64,000 bases of DNA from assembly GCF_000375485.1 (NCBI RefSeq), contig NZ_AQXE01000003.1:102912-166911 (forward strand), written 5' to 3'. The notes beneath the pieces are model-generated. The model was given only the letters and a program-made list of their open reading frames with translations. It had not been told where the DNA came from and did no database searches. Below, in pieces: positions 44,688 to 55,600 of the stretch. The translations under genes were made by a program, and so were the position numbers. Positions within the stretch are counted from its first letter, which is position 1. Every line of letters begins with the position of its first letter. The stretch is from Desulfovibrio oxyclinae DSM 11498. Its GTDB lineage: Bacteria; Desulfobacterota; Desulfovibrionia; Desulfovibrionales; Desulfovibrionaceae.

Positions 44688-46070
44688 ATGGCAAGACTGC
44701 ATATCATAGATGATGACGAAATGACCTGCATGACGCTTGAGCATCTGGCCATGCAGATGGGGCATGCCGGTGGGTCATCCACGTCACTGACGCAGGGCCT
44801 TCTGTCCGTTGCGCAAACATCGCCGGACCTGTTATTTCTCGACGTGAACCTGCCCGACGGCAATGGCCTTGAGGCCATGAACGAACTGCGCGAGCGAGCG
44901 GGCGATCCCGTGATCATCATCGTGACGGCCATGGGCGATGCGGAAAGCGCGGAAGTCGCCATCCGCAGCGGGGCCTGGGACTACTTGCAGAAACCGCTCT
45001 CTCTGCCCAAACTCAAGCATTCCGTCGAGCGCGCGCTGCGTTTCCGGCAGCGCCACCTCTCCCCCCAGACCAGAGGGACCAAACGCGACGGCATTATCGG
45101 CACCAGCCCGAAATTTCAGGAATGCCTCAAGCTCATGTCCAGCGCGGCCACGAGCGACATTTCCACCCTCATCACCGGCAAGACCGGCACGGGCAAGGAG
45201 CTCTTTGCGCGGGCCATTCACGAAAACAGCGCCCGGTGCAAAGGATCGTTCGTGATTGTGGACTGCGCCTCGCTGCCTGAAAATCTTGCGGAGAGCACGC
45301 TATTTGGTCATCGCCGCGGCGCGTTCACCGGAGCGGAGAACACACGCCAGGGACTGGTGGCTCAGGCAGACGGCGGCAGTCTTTTCCTTGATGAAATTGG
45401 CGAGATGCCTCTCGCCGCCCAGAGGGTGCTTCTTCGCGTGCTGCAGGAAAAGTCCTTTCGTCCGGTTGGCGGCGACAATGTCATTACAAGCGATTTCCGG
45501 CTCATCGCGGCCACCAACCGCGACCTTGACCGGGAAGTGCGCGAAGGCCGGTTCAGGGAAGATCTACTATACCGGCTCAAGGGGTTCAGCATCGACCTGC
45601 CGGTGCTGGCCCGGCGACAGGAAGACATCCGACCACTGGCAAGGCACTTTGTTCAGCACCATTCCCGCCACGGGCTTACCAACACCATAAGCGAAGAGTT
45701 CATGCAGGCGCTGGAAAACTATGACTGGCCGGGCAATGTCAGAGAGCTCGCGCTTACCATAGAGCGCGCTCTTGCCGCGGCACAAAACGACTCCGCGTTG
45801 CTGCCCGAGCATCTTCCCACGGAACTTCGCGCACGGGCGGTCGGCGCCGCCCTCGCCAGGCCGAGGCACCTCCATGGCGAATCCTCCGCAACCGGGCTGC
45901 CTGCCTTCAAGGATTTCAAAGCCCGGCAGGCGCTACTCGCAGAGAAAACATACCTTGAACAGCTTGTCGCAGAAGCTGCAGGCGATCCTCAAAAGGCCCG
46001 AGACATCTCCGGTCTTTCCAAAAGCCGCATGTACGACCTGCTCAAAAAGCACGACCTTTCGCTGACCTAG
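44688..46070 (+). CDS. NtrC-family sigma-54 response regulator
   Basis: 460 residues from the ATG (a GTG four codons upstream overlaps the previous stop and is possible). Receiver domain with Asp52 (FLDVNLPDG), AAA+ domain with Walker A GKTGTGKE and the sigma-54-contacting GAFTGA, and a C-terminal Fis-type helix-turn-helix (about 430-460). Likely activates a sigma-54 promoter; a palindrome and 20-base-period repeats overlap and follow its stop codon, upstream of the MCP gene, and may be its target. Partner kinase not encoded next to it. Confidence 0.95.
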   Translation: MARLHIIDDDEMTCMTLEHLAMQMGHAGGSSTSLTQGLLSVAQTSPDLLFLDVNLPDGNGLEAMNELRERAGDPVIIIVTAMGDAESAEVAIRSGAWDYLQKPLSLPKLKHSVERALRFRQRHLSPQTRGTKRDGIIGTSPKFQECLKLMSSAATSDISTLITGKTGTGKELFARAIHENSARCKGSFVIVDCASLPENLAESTLFGHRRGAFTGAENTRQGLVAQADGGSLFLDEIGEMPLAAQRVLLRVLQEKSFRPVGGDNVITSDFRLIAATNRDLDREVREGRFREDLLYRLKGFSIDLPVLARRQEDIRPLARHFVQHHSRHGLTNTISEEFMQALENYDWPGNVRELALTIERALAAAQNDSALLPEHLPTELRARAVGAALARPRHLHGESSATGLPAFKDFKARQALLAEKTYLEQLVAEAAGDPQKARDISGLSKSRMYDLLKKHDLSLT

Positions 46071-46132
46071 ACCGAGTCCTGTCAGACAGGACTCGGTCTT
46101 GCTGAACAGGACCCGGTCTGATTAAGCAGGAC
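46069..46132. promoter_or_regulatory. Palindrome and 20-bp-period direct repeats upstream of the MCP gene
   Basis: AGACCGAGTCCTGTC and its exact reverse complement (46069-46099) form a dyad. From its right arm, CAGGAC recurs at 46087, 46107 and 46127, the first two units extending over CAGGAC(T/C)CGGTCT. The 20-base period equals about two helical turns. It could be an enhancer for the adjacent sigma-54 activator, a transcript-end hairpin, or both; no T-run follows. Confidence 0.6.
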
Positions 46133-46228
46133 ATTCCACACCCCCACCGGCTGCACCGTCCGAGCCAAATTAAAACTATCACCCCACGATAGCTGAACTT
46201 TATTAATAATAGCTAATCCCTATTCCTC

Positions 46229-46245
46229 CGGTACGCTTCTTGTTT
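46229..46245 (+). promoter_or_regulatory. Possible sigma-54 promoter of the MCP gene
   Basis: CGGTACGCTTCTTGTTT resembles TGGCACG-N4-TTGCW with correct spacing, but the -12 GC is GT and two other bases differ. Its distance from the upstream repeats (about 100-160 bases) is right for an enhancer-driven promoter. Confidence 0.3.
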
Positions 46246-46289
46246 GCATGTTCCCAAACAGCAACGCATAGCATGACGAGGAATTCACG

Positions 46290-48425
46290 ATGTTTTTCGC
46301 CAATTTGAAGATAGGGGTGAAGCTATCCATAGGCTTCGGTCTGGTGCTCGCCATATTTCTTGCTCTGGGATTTCAAACCAACAACTCCCTGACGACACTG
46401 GGTGAGTTTCAACATGAAGGAGCGCACCGCGCCGAGGATGCGGTGGCCATAAGCGCCGTGGACTCAAGGCTCGAGAACTTCTACTCCATATTCAGCGACG
46501 CGGTCATGACACGCGACGCTCGGACCGCACGTACCGACTTCGCCGAATTCCGCCCCATGGCGGAGAAGGATATCGAAACAGTCGAAACGGTAGCTCGACA
46601 GATTTCCGGGGAGCGGGCCGCAGACAGGTTTGCGAAAGAGTACCAAGAGTATCTGGAATTGTTCGAGCAGGAACTGCTCCCCGCGCTGGAGTCGCCCGAC
46701 ACAACCGTTCGGGAACTCATGCCGTTGGTCAAGCGTGCAAGAGTTCTGCGTGATGCCACCATGGACGAACTCGATCCCATACTGGTCGAGATCACCAACG
46801 AAATGCACGCGGCCGATGAGGCATTCGACTCGCTGCACGAAAGCACCCTCTCCACCATGCTGACAACCACGGGCGCAGCCATCCTCTTCGCCCTGCTGGT
46901 TTCAACGCTCATCAGCCTGAGCATATCACGTCCCATGGGGCGGCTGGCCGTCCGGGCAGACGATATCGCCTCAGGCCGGTTCCGAATCGAACTCGACAAG
47001 GATCGCCGGGACGAGGTGGGCGCCGTAATCCGCTCCCTTGCACGAATTCGCGATACCTGTGCGCATCTGCAGGAGGAGACAACACGCATGACGCACGAGA
47101 TATCCCTTGGCAGACTTACTAAACGCGCCGAAACCAAAGAGTTCGAAGGGGAATTCTCCAGCATCATGGAGGATGTAAACGAACTGGCCGACATTTATCT
47201 CGATTATCTCGACAATGTCCCTTCCCCCTTGATGACCATCGATACGGATCACAACATTCTGTTCATCAACAAGGCCGGAGCTGCCGCCGGTCACACCAGC
47301 GGCAAGGCGCTCGCCGGGACCAAGTGCTGGGACCATTTCAAGACCGACGACTGTCAGACGGACGACTGCGCATGCGCCAAAGCCATGCAGAGCCTCATGA
47401 ATGAGTCATCCCAGACCGCGGCCCACCCCGCCGCCGGTGATCTCGACATTTCCTATTCAGCACGCCCCATCAAGGATCAGCAAGGCAACGTGGTGGGTGC
47501 CATTGAGCTCGTCACCGATCTGACCGAGATCAGGCAGGCCGAAAGGCGCATGGTCCGCATTGCCGAGTCCGCAGAACGCATTTCCCAGCGCCTTTCCGTT
47601 GCCACCCAGCAACTTTCCGCACAGGTGGAACAGGTCAGCGCCGGGGCGCGTTCACAGCGCGACCGTGTTGGTGAGACAGCCACCGCCATGGAGCAGATGA
47701 ATGCAACCGTGCTGGAGGTCGCCCGTAACGCTAGCAGCGCTTCCGCAAGCTCCAACGACGCGCGGTCCGAGGCGGAACGCGGTGCCGAGATCGTCGGGCA
47801 GGCAGTACAGGCCATTTCGGAAGTTCACAGCACGGCGACACGCCTTCAGGAAAACATGCGCCAACTGGGTGGCGAGGCAGACGCCATCGGCAAGGTCATG
47901 GACGTGATCACCGACATCGCCGACCAGACGAACCTTTTGGCGCTCAACGCCGCCATTGAAGCAGCCCGTGCAGGCGAAGCCGGACGCGGATTTGCCGTGG
48001 TGGCGGACGAAGTGCGAAAGTTGGCGGAGAAAACCATGGGCGCAACCAAGGAAGTAGGCCAGAGCATCACATCCATTCAGGAATCCGCGAACACAAACCT
48101 CAGAAATGTCGATCAGGCCACGGAGACCGTGGACCGTGCCACCAGACTCGCCAACGACTCCGGCGAGGCCCTGAGCACCATCGTCCGTCTTGCCGGCGAC
48201 AGCGCCACACAGGTGGAAGGCATCGCCACCGCATCCGAAGAGCAATCCGCGGCATCGGAACAGATCAACGCCACCCTCGACGATGTGAACAGCATAGTGG
48301 GCCAGACCACGGATGGCATGATGGAATCATCACAGTCAGTGAAGGAGTTGCACGACATGACTTCAGAACTCAATGAGCTGATCATGGAACTTCAGCAAAC
48401 CGGCAAGGACGAAAAGGCGGCCTAG
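46290..48425 (+). CDS. Methyl-accepting chemotaxis protein with Cys-containing PAS domain
   Basis: 711 residues. Membrane helix at about 10-30, periplasmic helical sensor (about 31-188), second helix (about 190-210), HAMP (to about 262), a PAS domain (about 300-400) and the MCP signalling domain (about 430-690, hairpin tip [19 protein letters not shown]). The PAS insert holds four Cys ([17 protein letters not shown]), a motif I associate with Desulfovibrio-type receptors and which could bind a cofactor. No CheR-tethering pentapeptide at the C-terminus. AGGA-type ribosome site. Confidence 0.94.
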   Translation: MFFANLKIGVKLSIGFGLVLAIFLALGFQTNNSLTTLGEFQHEGAHRAEDAVAISAVDSRLENFYSIFSDAVMTRDARTARTDFAEFRPMAEKDIETVETVARQISGERAADRFAKEYQEYLELFEQELLPALESPDTTVRELMPLVKRARVLRDATMDELDPILVEITNEMHAADEAFDSLHESTLSTMLTTTGAAILFALLVSTLISLSISRPMGRLAVRADDIASGRFRIELDKDRRDEVGAVIRSLARIRDTCAHLQEETTRMTHEISLGRLTKRAETKEFEGEFSSIMEDVNELADIYLDYLDNVPSPLMTIDTDHNILFINKAGAAAGHTSGKALAGTKCWDHFKTDDCQTDDCACAKAMQSLMNESSQTAAHPAAGDLDISYSARPIKDQQGNVVGAIELVTDLTEIRQAERRMVRIAESAERISQRLSVATQQLSAQVEQVSAGARSQRDRVGETATAMEQMNATVLEVARNASSASASSNDARSEAERGAEIVGQAVQAISEVHSTATRLQENMRQLGGEADAIGKVMDVITDIADQTNLLALNAAIEAARAGEAGRGFAVVADEVRKLAEKTMGATKEVGQSITSIQESANTNLRNVDQATETVDRATRLANDSGEALSTIVRLAGDSATQVEGIATASEEQSAASEQINATLDDVNSIVGQTTDGMMESSQSVKELHDMTSELNELIMELQQTGKDEKAA

Positions 48426-48428
48426 CAC

Positions 48429-50657
48429 ATGGTTTTCCGCTCTAGCTCTTCCGCCTCCCAAGAAGTCGGTCCAAGCGTCGCGCCAAGACGCATCCTCGTG
48501 GCCGACGACGAGGAACTCACAAGGCATCTCACGGGCGGTCTCGTCGAGCAGATGGGGCACGAGGCCATCCTTGCGAAATCGGGCGAAGAGGCCCTTGGGC
48601 TGCTGGATGACAGCATCGACATGGCCCTGTTGGACGTTCTCATGCCCGGCATGGACGGATTTGAGCTGACAACGGCCATCCGCAACCGTGACGATATCGA
48701 GGACATTCCCATCATCCTCATCACCTCTCTCAATGGCCGAAAGGAACGGCTGGAAGGTGCGCGGGCAGGCGCCAATGACTTCATCACCAAACCCGTGAAC
48801 AAGACGGAACTGGCAATAAGGATGCAGTCGCTGCTGCGGATGCGGGATTACCAACAGCGCGAGAGGGAGCACAGACAGAAACTCGCACGCACGGTGGAAG
48901 AGCTTGAGCGCGCCCGTTCGGATATGGAAGACCAGGTCGAACAGCGGACGAGGGAACTGCTCGAATCAAACCGCTCGCTGGAACGGGAGATCAGCCGCCG
49001 CCAGTCGGCACAGATGGAGTTGCAGCTTCTGGAGGAGATTTTCAAGAATTCGCTTCAGGGCATCACCATCACGGACGCCAATGCGGATATCATCAAAATC
49101 AACCCGGCATTCAGCGCCATCACAGGCTACAGCCCTACCGAAGTCGAGGGACGTAATCCGCGAGTACTGAAATCCGACAAGCACGAGCCAAGATTCTACC
49201 GCAGGATGTGGGAGGAAATAGTCGCGCATGACCGTTGGTCAGGCGAGATATGGAACCGCCGAAAAAGTGGTGACATTTACCCTGAATGGTTAAACATATT
49301 CGCTTTCAGAAACGAAGAGGGCGAAGTCGTCAACTATGCGGCGATCTTCCATGATCTCAGCGAAAACAAGAAGAAGGATGAGCGCATAGCGTTCCAGTCC
49401 CAGCACGACGCCCTGACGGAGCTGCCAAACCGAAACCTGCTGTTGGACAGGCTCCGTGTTGCGCTTAAAAATGAAAAGCGCACCGCACTGCTGTGCATCG
49501 ACATAAACAATTTCAAGCACATAAACGATTCATACGGGTATCGTACCGGTGATTCCATTCTGCAGGAAGTTGCCCGGCGGCTGGAAACGCTGGCGGCACC
49601 GGGGGATACCGTCGCCCGCGTCGGCGGGGACCTGTTCGCCTTCATGATGCATGAACCTTCCGACGTTCAAGAGATCGCGGGACTGGCACGGGAGATTCAA
49701 AAATCCATCGCCACTCCGATCAAGACCCATGGCGGCGCATTGGAACTCAGCAGTCGCATCGGCATTAGCATCTTCCCGGACGACAGCCGCAGGCACGAAA
49801 CCCTGCTCGGTCAGGCCGAACTCGCCATGGAGCGCACAGGCGACGGTATCCACGACAGATTTCGTTTTTTCACCAGCCGCATGAACCGACGGATGACGCG
49901 CAGGATGGAACTGGAAAGAAAGCTTCGTTCCGCCCTCGCCAACGAGGAGTTCCGGCTGTACTACCAACCCAAAATCGAGATCGCCACCCGTCGCGTGACA
50001 GGATGGGAGGCATTGCTTCGGTGGGAAAACGACGGCCAGATCATCAGCCCCGCAGAGTTCATCCCCCTGACCGAGGAGACAGGGCAGATCGTCGCCATTG
50101 GAGAATGGGTCATAGCCCGCGCCTGCCGAGACATGAAACAGCTCGGCCTGTCGGATCGCACTGTCTCGGTAAACCTTTCGCCACTTCAGTTCGGACGCAG
50201 CAATCTGGCGGCAACCATACTCTCCATCGTCTCCGAACACGAAATTGAGGCGAACAGGCTGGAACTCGAAATAACCGAGAACAACGCCATGACCAACGTG
50301 CATGAGAGCGTCGCCCGTCTCAAGGCGCTCTCCAGAGCCGGATTCCGGCTGTCAATCGACGACTTCGGCACAGGCTACTCTTCGCTTTACTATCTGAAGG
50401 AGTTCCCCATCGATGTTTTGAAGATCGACAAATCATTTGTTCTGGATCTTGAGAAAGACGCCAGCAGCAGCATGATCGTGGCCTCGATCATCGACATGGC
50501 AAAGAACTTCCGCCTCAAGGTCGTGGCGGAAGGCGTGGAGACCGCCGAGCAACTGCAAATCCTGACGCAACTCGGCTGCGATCAGGTGCAGGGCTACTAC
50601 TTCGGAAAACCCGTGCCCGTGGATCAAATCCTCACGGAGCTACCCGACTCGGAATAG
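48429..50657 (+). CDS. REC-PAS-GGDEF-EAL protein; degenerate GGDEF, intact EAL
   Basis: 742 residues. Receiver (Asp69 in ALLDVLMPGMDGF), coiled coil (about 135-195), PAS (about 205-325), GGDEF-like domain whose signature reads GGDLF (399-403), and an EAL domain with Glu527 in WEALLRW plus VNLSP, LEITE, DDFGTGYSS, KIDKSF, VAEGVE and QGYYFGKP. The changed signature suggests no diguanylate cyclase activity, while the EAL catalytic set looks complete, so it is probably a phosphorylation-controlled cyclic-di-GMP phosphodiesterase. It begins three bases after the MCP stop, hence one transcript. Confidence 0.93.
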   Translation: MVFRSSSSASQEVGPSVAPRRILVADDEELTRHLTGGLVEQMGHEAILAKSGEEALGLLDDSIDMALLDVLMPGMDGFELTTAIRNRDDIEDIPIILITSLNGRKERLEGARAGANDFITKPVNKTELAIRMQSLLRMRDYQQREREHRQKLARTVEELERARSDMEDQVEQRTRELLESNRSLEREISRRQSAQMELQLLEEIFKNSLQGITITDANADIIKINPAFSAITGYSPTEVEGRNPRVLKSDKHEPRFYRRMWEEIVAHDRWSGEIWNRRKSGDIYPEWLNIFAFRNEEGEVVNYAAIFHDLSENKKKDERIAFQSQHDALTELPNRNLLLDRLRVALKNEKRTALLCIDINNFKHINDSYGYRTGDSILQEVARRLETLAAPGDTVARVGGDLFAFMMHEPSDVQEIAGLAREIQKSIATPIKTHGGALELSSRIGISIFPDDSRRHETLLGQAELAMERTGDGIHDRFRFFTSRMNRRMTRRMELERKLRSALANEEFRLYYQPKIEIATRRVTGWEALLRWENDGQIISPAEFIPLTEETGQIVAIGEWVIARACRDMKQLGLSDRTVSVNLSPLQFGRSNLAATILSIVSEHEIEANRLELEITENNAMTNVHESVARLKALSRAGFRLSIDDFGTGYSSLYYLKEFPIDVLKIDKSFVLDLEKDASSSMIVASIIDMAKNFRLKVVAEGVETAEQLQILTQLGCDQVQGYYFGKPVPVDQILTELPDSE

Positions 50658-50660
50658 ACG

Positions 50661-52685
50661 CTATTTCGGCAGACGGAACGTAACCGTCGTTCCACTCTGC
50701 TCTCCGGTTGTCATCGTGATATCACCGTCCATGGCTTCAGACATGAGCCTTGCGCTGTAAGTGCCAAGCCCGGTCCCCTTCTCCTTGCCGTGGGTAACGT
50801 ATTTGCCGAAGAAGTCGTCTCGGACCTCCTCGGGCACGGTACCGAGGTTGTGCACCGCAAGTGCGTGGTGCCTCTCGTTAGTGAACAGCATCACATCCAC
50901 CGCGCTGCCGAAGGGCGAAGCCTCCACGGCATTTGCCACGAGGTTGCTCATGAGTGTGTTGATGAGCAGTTCGTCGGCAGTGACCATGTAATTGGAAGCA
51001 CTGGCGAGATCCGTGCCGTTGATGGCGATCCGGATTCGTACCCCCCTGACGTGTGCCAATGACGCCAGATCAGCGGCGACGCGTTTGAGAACCCTGCACA
51101 TGTCAACGGACTTCGGCTGGTAGACGTACTGGCCCGTTTCCATCTTGTAGAGATCCAACGAGAGATTGACCTGCGTGAGCATCCGATACCCGGCCTGCTC
51201 GATGGTATGCAAAAGTTCCTTCTGTTCTCTGGTGAGATTTTCGTCCTGCTGCATGGCCTGTGGAAGCCCGATGATGCCCGAGAGCGGGCTCCTGAGATCA
51301 TGGATCATCATGCGGTCCACATCGGCCTTGAGTTGCTCAAGTTCCTTGCGTTCGCTGATGTCGTCCACCACCCAGATGACGCCTTCTTCCAGAGCGGGGG
51401 GATTCACGGCCTTACCTGAGAGGCTGCACCATATCCGATGCCCTTCCTTGGTTTTCAGAGGGTATTCCACCTGTCGGACCCGGCCGTTTTTCAGCGCCTC
51501 GTAGTGCTCGCGCTCAAAACGCCGTGCATCATCGGGAGTCACGTGCAGCAGTGAGACATGCTTCCCGGTCACCTCATCCTCGGTATAGCCGAACATACGC
51601 TCAAACCGCTTGTTGACGCGATGCATCCGGCGATCGCCCTTGAGGTAAATGGTGACCAGCGCGCTGCTGTCGAAGATGCTTTCGAACTCGCCCACCTTGC
51701 GCTTCAGCTCTTTCTCGATCAGCACCAGATCGGTAATGTCGCGGGACATGCCGAAAAGTCCGATGATGTTGCCGCCATCGTCGAGCAGAGGCCACTTGTT
51801 GCTGCTCACCCAGCCGATTTCCCCGTCCGGACGCATGTAGGCTTCCTGCACCCCGAGAAGAGACTTACCCTCCGCAATGACCGGGCGTTCTGTTTTCAGG
51901 TATTCCACGGCATGTTCTTCAGGAAAAACGTCCTGATCGGTCTTGCCGAGCATGTCGCGCCAGTGTGCGTGCCCCGTAAGTTCGGCCATGGACTGGCTTA
52001 CGGCGGTAAAACGGTGACCCGCATCCTTGAAGTAAAGAAAGTCGGTGGTATGATCGAGCATGGCAACGAAGGTGTTGGTCAGCTCCTGAAGTTCCTGCAT
52101 GGCTACGGACTTCTGCCGCTCCGCCCTGACCCGTTCCGTGATATCGCTGAACGAGACCATGAGCGATCCCACAGAGCGGCACTCGTACTCACCGGTCGAC
52201 TCCTCAAGACGTGAGCCCTCAAGCCGCATATTGAGCGGCCTTCCCTTTGCGGGCTGCAGACGCAATTCAAGCCCTTTGTTGCCCGGCTGGTTGAAAAAGG
52301 CCTTATAGCGCCCGAGAAAAACGTTCCTGTCGCCATCAGCCAGAAAGACGGTAATGCCCTTGCCCACCATATCCGCATGCGTATACCCGAGCATTTCGCA
52401 CAGGGTGTTGTTCACGTCGCGCACTACCCCATCGCGGTCCAGCAGGGCATATCCCACCGGAGCCTGATGGAAGAGGCGTTCATAGCGGTTCCGCGCCCGC
52501 GTGAGCGCGGTCTGGGCGCTTCGAAGCTCTTCGTTCTGGATTTCCAACTCGGCCTGATGAATCTGCAGTTCGTGCAGCACTTCATCGAAATTGCGCCTCA
52601 GGCACTCCGCCTCATTGGAGCCACTCTCGTCGACTATGTTCTCCGCCTGACGACGCAAACGCTCAAACTGCTTTTCGAACTTCAT
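50661..52685 (-). CDS. Multi-PAS sensor histidine kinase
   Basis: 674 residues, soluble. N-terminal coiled coil, then about three PAS domains (about 65-195, 205-330, 340-450), a HisKA-type dimerisation helix with His462 in MIHDLRSPL, and an HATPase domain (N-box NLVANAVEAS, G-box GKEKGTGLGTYSAR). No membrane segment. It follows the CheB-CheR-PAS gene by 11 bases and converges on the EAL gene with three bases between stops. Candidate donor for the orphan receivers in this block. Confidence 0.93.
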   Translation of the reverse strand: MKFEKQFERLRRQAENIVDESGSNEAECLRRNFDEVLHELQIHQAELEIQNEELRSAQTALTRARNRYERLFHQAPVGYALLDRDGVVRDVNNTLCEMLGYTHADMVGKGITVFLADGDRNVFLGRYKAFFNQPGNKGLELRLQPAKGRPLNMRLEGSRLEESTGEYECRSVGSLMVSFSDITERVRAERQKSVAMQELQELTNTFVAMLDHTTDFLYFKDAGHRFTAVSQSMAELTGHAHWRDMLGKTDQDVFPEEHAVEYLKTERPVIAEGKSLLGVQEAYMRPDGEIGWVSSNKWPLLDDGGNIIGLFGMSRDITDLVLIEKELKRKVGEFESIFDSSALVTIYLKGDRRMHRVNKRFERMFGYTEDEVTGKHVSLLHVTPDDARRFEREHYEALKNGRVRQVEYPLKTKEGHRIWCSLSGKAVNPPALEEGVIWVVDDISERKELEQLKADVDRMMIHDLRSPLSGIIGLPQAMQQDENLTREQKELLHTIEQAGYRMLTQVNLSLDLYKMETGQYVYQPKSVDMCRVLKRVAADLASLAHVRGVRIRIAINGTDLASASNYMVTADELLINTLMSNLVANAVEASPFGSAVDVMLFTNERHHALAVHNLGTVPEEVRDDFFGKYVTHGKEKGTGLGTYSARLMSEAMDGDITMTTGEQSGTTVTFRLPK

Positions 52686-52696
52686 TTTCTTCCCCG

Positions 52697-55600
52697 CTAG
52701 CCGGTGGATTCTTCCGCGCTGCCGGAATCCTGCTCACCAATGTCCATGATGTTGCCGATGACTTTGAGCACCTTCCCGTTATCCAGAACCGGACTCGCCG
52801 TCGTACGGATGGTGGTGGACCGCCCGTTCAGATCAGTGAACGGGAATTCCAGGTCATAAGGGACGCCCTCTTCGACGCATTTCCTGAATGCCTCGCGTAT
52901 GACCGGCACGTCCTGCTGCCGGTAACAGGAAAGACTTCTGTCAATATGCTCGGAAGAGCCGCCGGGCACTTCTTCCGGATTCATGCCGTGAATGCGATAG
53001 ACTTCATCCGTCCAGAACATGCTTTCACGTTCCACGTCCCATTCCCAGCCGCCAACGGATACAAGGCTCTGGGTGGCGTTGAGCAGATCGGTCATGCGCC
53101 GAAGCTCCTTTTCCTGCCTTCGCTTGCGCGTCGTATCCCACACTGCGAAAGCCTGCAGGCCATCGGGCTGGTCGGGATCCGTGGGCGCAAAACTGAGCAG
53201 CGCGGGAAAGTCCGTTCCGTCGTTGCGTCTCAGGGTGGCTTCCATGGTTACGGTGCCTGCATCGTCTCCGGCCTCTTCACGAATGCGGCCAACCCGTTCG
53301 AACTCTTCATCCGAAGAGAACATGACGCGAGTAGATTTTCCCACAAGCTCGCTCTCTGCATATCCCAAAAGCTTGCAGGTCTGGCCGCTGATCTGGCGAA
53401 AGACACGCCCCTCGACCACGCCGAGTCCCACGGGAGCGGCTTCAAAGATGCTGCGCATCCGGGCAGCGCTTCGGGAAAGCTTGCTCTCTGCACGCTTGAG
53501 GCCCGAGATGTCGATGAGCGTAATGACCAGCCCGGATGACTGGGAGCTGTCAATCCGGTACGGCAGCACGCGCATGAGAAACCACTCGCCCTCAATCGTG
53601 GTCACTTCCCGCTCAAGAGATTTCTCCGTGGTAAGAACTTCTTCTGCCACTTCAAGCGGGTCCGCTTTCAGGTCATGCGAAATATGAGACAGCGGTCGCC
53701 CGATATCCCCCTGCACGAGCCGGAATATCCGCGTGGATTCCGGGGTGTACTTTCGAACCTCCAGATTCTCGTCCAGGAAAAGCGTCGGGATTCTTGTCGC
53801 GGCCATGAGGTTGTCGAGGTCGTTGGTCATTTCGGTCAACTCAAGAATCTTCGTCTGATACTCCGCGTTGACCGTATGCAGTTCCTCGTTGACCGATTGC
53901 AACTCCTCGTTGGTGCTTTGCAGCTCCTCGTTGCTAGCCAACAGCTCCTCGTTAGTGGCCTGAAGTTCCTCATTGGATGTTTCGAGTTCCTCCACAGTGG
54001 CTTGCAGATTCTCGCTCTTGAATTGCAGCTCCTGCTCCAGATCCTTGATGCGCTGCTCCGCCTCCTGATTGATGTCGAAATCCCGAACGTTTTCCGGGCA
54101 GACATCCTCGGGCTTGACCTGTTCGCGCAGAAAAATGGCGGCAAGATCAAGCTGGCCGGGCATGCTGGACATGGGATGAATGCCCAGTTCGACCATGCGC
54201 TGATCCCCATCGTTGCCAAGGCGGATATTGCCGTATCGCAGACTCTCCCCCGTCTTGAAGACGCGTTGCAGCCCCGTGGCCAGCGGAATGGCCAACTCCC
54301 GCTCCGCCATTTTGGTCACGTCGTTCACCTGTCTGCCTGCCGGCGGTCTGAGATACCCCGAAGCATCCCCTGCCAGATGAATCAGCTCCAGGTTTTCATT
54401 GACCACGGCCGCAAGCGAGGAAAACTCGGAGGACATCCGCTGCAGCAACTGCTCCTGAATCCTCTCTTCGGTTCTGGAGGTCGCGCGGTTCGGAGCCTTG
54501 ACCTGAAAACTCGGTTTCTGAACGGCCTCCGGAATACTGACCGGCTGCTTCGCGAGACTTGAAGCCCGCCCGGTTCCCCGGGAGCGGAACACCTTGCATT
54601 TGTGGCTCAGTGTTTCGAAATGTTTGGCTGCCTCGCCCATGGTTTCGCTGGTGCCCAGCAGAAGCAACCCACCGGGCCGCAGGGAGAAGTTGAAATGATC
54701 GACGACCTTTTCCTGAAGCACGGGCTGAAGATAGATCATCAGGTTGCGGCAGCTGATGAGGTCGATGTTGGTGAACGGCGGGTCCTTGATGAGATTGTGC
54801 TGGGCGAAGACCACCATCTCGCGCGTCTTGCGGTCCACCTGAAAATGATCGTCGCGCCGGATGAAATAGCGCGAGAGTATGCCTTCCGGAAGATCGGCGG
54901 CAATGCTCTCGGGATACAGGCCATTGCCTGCAAAAACGATGGCATCGCGGTCGATGTCTGTGGCGAATATCTTGACGTTCACCGCACGGCCGGATTCGCG
55001 CTGGGCCTCTTGGGCGAGTATCGCCAGCGTATACGCTTCCTCCCCGGTGGAGCAGCCGGCCACCCAGAACCGCAGCTCCGAGGTCTCGCTGTGCTCCATG
55101 AGGTCCGGCAGCCAGTTTTCCTGCAACTGATAAAAGACGGTCTCATCACGGAAAAAACTGGTCACGCCGATGAGCAACTCCCGGTAGAGCGTGGTCAGCT
55201 CGCCGGGTCTCGACTGAAGAAACTCCGCATACTCCCTGATGTCGGATATCTGGTTCACCGTTAGCCTGCGCTGGATGCGGCGCATGACGGTGCTCTGCTT
55301 GTAGTACGTGAAGTCCACCTTGGTCTTTTCACGAAGCATCGAGAAAATGCGCGCAACCCCGTCGTCGTCCTGTACCACCGGGCTTTCGGCTCCGGCAGCA
55401 CGATTCACGGGATGACTGATGAATGAGACCAGCTTTTCCGGCATCTGCTCTGGGGGCAGGTCGATATCAACGAGTCCCGTACTCTTGGCCGCACTGGGCA
55501 TTCCGTCAAAGCGTGCGCTTTCGGAATCCTGCACGAGAACCATGCCACCGTATTCCTTGAGCGCACGCACACCGCGAACACCATCGCTTCCCGTGCCGGA

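Noticed and set aside
53836..54219. Coiled-coil repeats of the CheB-CheR gene as tandem DNA repeats
   Set aside because: The repetition (NEEL-type units) is at protein level within a known linker; the DNA copies are diverged.
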